Notes under the pieces: generated by a model
Told to the model about the DNA's origin: nothing
The model's database searches: none
The model's input: the letters and a program-made list of their open reading frames with translations, nothing else
Program-made: the position numbers and the translations under genes
Shown here: in pieces, positions 62,350 to 64,000 of the stretch
Layout: every line of letters begins with the position of its first letter
How positions within the stretch are numbered: position 1 is the first letter of the stretch
Assembly: GCF_003515065.1 (NCBI RefSeq)
Contig: NZ_QXGH01000009.1
Span: forward strand, 372,001 to 436,000
Reading direction: 5' to 3'
DNA: 64,000 bases
Origin: Nocardioides immobilis
Lineage (GTDB): Bacteria; Actinomycetota; Actinomycetes; Propionibacteriales; Nocardioidaceae

Positions 62350-64000
62350 GACAGCTTCTCCCTAGTACTGGTCAGGAACGCCAGGGCGTCGACGCCCATC
62401 GCAGCGGCGTCGTCGACCTCCGCGTCGACGGCGTCCGGCTTGCCGGCGATGATCACGTGCTGGGCGCCGGCAGCGCGGAGCGCCTCGACAGCAGCGGCGC
62501 CCCACTCGGCGTACGCCGCGTCGGTCCCTGCGAGGCACACGACCGGCTGCCCGTCGTACTTCGCGAGCAGCTCGTCGACACCCGAGGTCGGCCCGGCCAC
62601 CTCGACCGCGATGCCGCCGGCGGCGAACAGGTTGGTGGCGAACGTGGCGCGAGCGGTGTGCTGGGCGATGGTGCCGAGCGTGGCCAGGAACACGGGCGTG
62701 GCGGCCGGCTCGTCGCGCAGCGCCTCGAACGACGCTCCGTAGCGGGCGGTCCGGTCGTTGAGCGGGTCGGGCTCACGGGCGGGGAGCTGCTCGGCGAGGT
62801 TGGGGAACTCGGTGACGCCGGTCAGCGGGCGGGTACGGCGGGCGACCTGCCGCTCGCGCTCGGCCACCGTCGCGGCGATCCGCTGGCGGAACTCCGTCAG
62901 GTCGCGACCGGCCTCCCACTCCTCCTCGAGCTGCTGGAAGGCGGTCCAGGCTGCGGCAGCGAGGTCGGCGGTGAGCTGCTCGACGGCGTACGCGCCACCG
63001 GCGGGATCGGCGACGACGGCCACGTGGGACTCGTCGATGAGCAGGTGGCTGACATTGCGCGCGATCCGGCGGCCGAACAGCTCGGGCTGGCCGAGCGCGG
63101 AGTCGAACGGCAGCACGGTCACCGCGTCGGCGCCGCCGACGCCGGCGGCGAAGGCCGCGACGGTGCCGCGGAGCATGTTGACGTAGGGGTCGTACTTGCT
63201 AAGCATCGGCCGGCTCGTCACCGCGTGCTGCCGCTGCTCGACGACGACGTCCTCCGCCAGCCCCGAGTGCTGCAGCACGCTGGCCCAGAGCTGGCGGGCG
63301 GCGCGCAGCTTGGCGATGGTCGGGAACTGCTCGTCCGCGGCGGCGTAGCGGAACTCGATCAGGTTCGCGGCGTCGACGAGGTCGAGGCCGTGGTCGGTGA
63401 GCCAGCGCAGGTAGGCGACGCCGGCCGAGATCGACCAGGCGAGCTCCTGGACGTCGCTGGCGCCGAGGTCGTGGGCGGCGGTCGCGTCGACGACGATCGC
63501 CCGCACGCCGGCCCCCTTGGCCTGCACGGCCAGGTCGCGGAGCTCACCGATCGCCTCCTCGACCGCGAGCGGCAGGTCGCGCAGCATCGCGCCGAGGGGG
63601 TCGGCACCGAGGTTGCTGTCGGGGTGCAGGGCGACGCCGCGCTCGGCGGCGTACGCCAGCAGCGCCCGCGCCGCCTCGGTCGGCACGGTGGGGGCGTCGA
63701 GCACGACGGGGGCGAGGTCGAGCAGCACGCCGTCCAGCACCGCGGACAGGTCGGTCGTCTCGTCGACGGCGACCCAGAGGCTGGTGACCCCGCCGTCGAG
63801 GTCGACCAGCGCCTCCTCGTTGGCGAGCTTGGCGTCGGGGTTCGAGACCAGGGCGCGGATGTCCCAGGCACCGGCGCGGCGGGGACGCACCGACGGCTCG
63901 GGGCCGCCGGCCACACCGAGCGGGGAGATCGCGATGCCGTCGAGGGTGGTGTGGGTCAGCCGGTCCCAGACAGCCGCGTCCGGGTCCTCGTCGGTCAGCT
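62346..64000 (-). CDS. mutA: Methylmalonyl-CoA mutase, small subunit (N-terminus beyond window)
   Basis: At least 551 residues, open to the window edge; the frame continues past the apparent GTG at 63914 (preceding residues read [13 protein letters not shown]), so the start lies outside. It is the non-catalytic partner of MutB: the barrel domain is recognisable ([38 protein letters not shown]), while the C-terminal domain lacks DxHxxG and so does not bind B12. It forms the heterodimer with the large subunit. Translationally coupled to mutB (GTGA). Confidence 0.93.
   Translation of the reverse strand, partial: LTDEDPDAAVWDRLTHTTLDGIAISPLGVAGGPEPSVRPRRAGAWDIRALVSNPDAKLANEEALVDLDGGVTSLWVAVDETTDLSAVLDGVLLDLAPVVLDAPTVPTEAARALLAYAAERGVALHPDSNLGADPLGAMLRDLPLAVEEAIGELRDLAVQAKGAGVRAIVVDATAAHDLGASDVQELAWSISAGVAYLRWLTDHGLDLVDAANLIEFRYAAADEQFPTIAKLRAARQLWASVLQHSGLAEDVVVEQRQHAVTSRPMLSKYDPYVNMLRGTVAAFAAGVGGADAVTVLPFDSALGQPELFGRRIARNVSHLLIDESHVAVVADPAGGAYAVEQLTADLAAAAWTAFQQLEEEWEAGRDLTEFRQRIAATVAERERQVARRTRPLTGVTEFPNLAEQLPAREPDPLNDRTARYGASFEALRDEPAATPVFLATLGTIAQHTARATFATNLFAAGGIAVEVAGPTSGVDELLAKYDGQPVVCLAGTDAAYAEWGAAAVEALRAAGAQHVIIAGKPDAVDAEVDDAAAMGVDALAFLTSTREKLS

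Overview
The window is a high-GC, gene-dense chromosomal segment from an actinobacterium. Gene content (phospho-sugar mutase, deoC with paired aldehyde dehydrogenases, methylmalonyl-CoA mutase with MeaB, FadD-type ligases, an actinobacterial Tad pilus locus, EccC/EssC-type ATPase), heavy GTG start use and many leaderless-looking genes fit a Nocardioidaceae member such as Nocardioides; the genus is an inference. I saw no tRNA, rRNA, insertion sequence, integrase or CRISPR array, and no gene-free stretch over 300 bases.

Layout. 1-5.5 kb: truncated dihydrolipoamide dehydrogenase, a secreted subtilase, a gamma-glutamylcyclotransferase-like protein, a secreted beta-propeller, purine nucleoside phosphorylase and a WYL regulator. 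5.5-7.4 kb: DrrAB-type ABC exporter divergent from the WYL gene, with a near-perfect 12-bp-arm palindrome between them. 7.5-15.1 kb: sulfatase, then a fatty/hydrophobic-substrate operon (FMO, TetR, alpha/beta hydrolase, FadD) divergent from an SDR with a duplicated N-terminus, and an SRPBCC protein. 15.1-17.1 kb: two secreted surface-type proteins. 17.2-27.5 kb: sugar and nucleoside metabolism (phospho-sugar mutase, deoC, two ALDH-family proteins, uridine kinase, adenosine deaminase), a frameshifted secreted glycosidase behind a possible c-di-AMP riboswitch, and a MaoC dehydratase.

27.5-49.8 kb is the most notable region: a complete-looking actinobacterial Tad/Flp pilus operon (lipoprotein, secreted protein, CpaB-like, TadZ, TadA, TadB, TadC, Flp, two TadE, TadG, LysM-BTAD protein) runs without a large break into a WXG100 helper, an 857-aa polymorphic toxin with a C-terminal nuclease-like domain, and a putative immunity gene. 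On the other side lie a WXG100 protein, a 1,527-aa EccC/EssC-like ATPase, and a second helper-effector-lipoprotein set. The two effectors share an N-terminal WXG-containing domain, and the second effector shares a C-terminal module with its lipoprotein neighbour. I read this as one functional island coupling pilus assembly and type VII-like secretion.

49.8-57.8 kb is a nucleoside uptake and salvage operon: PnrA/BMP-type lipoprotein, ABC ATPase, two permeases, cytidine deaminase, a cytochrome P450 and thymidine phosphorylase. It complements PNP, deoC, phospho-sugar mutase, adenosine deaminase and uridine kinase elsewhere in the window. 57.9-64 kb: an M20 amidohydrolase and the methylmalonyl-CoA mutase module (mutA partial, mutB, meaB). 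Genes in operons are mostly joined by 4-bp ATGA/GTGA/TTGA overlaps, so translational coupling is widespread.
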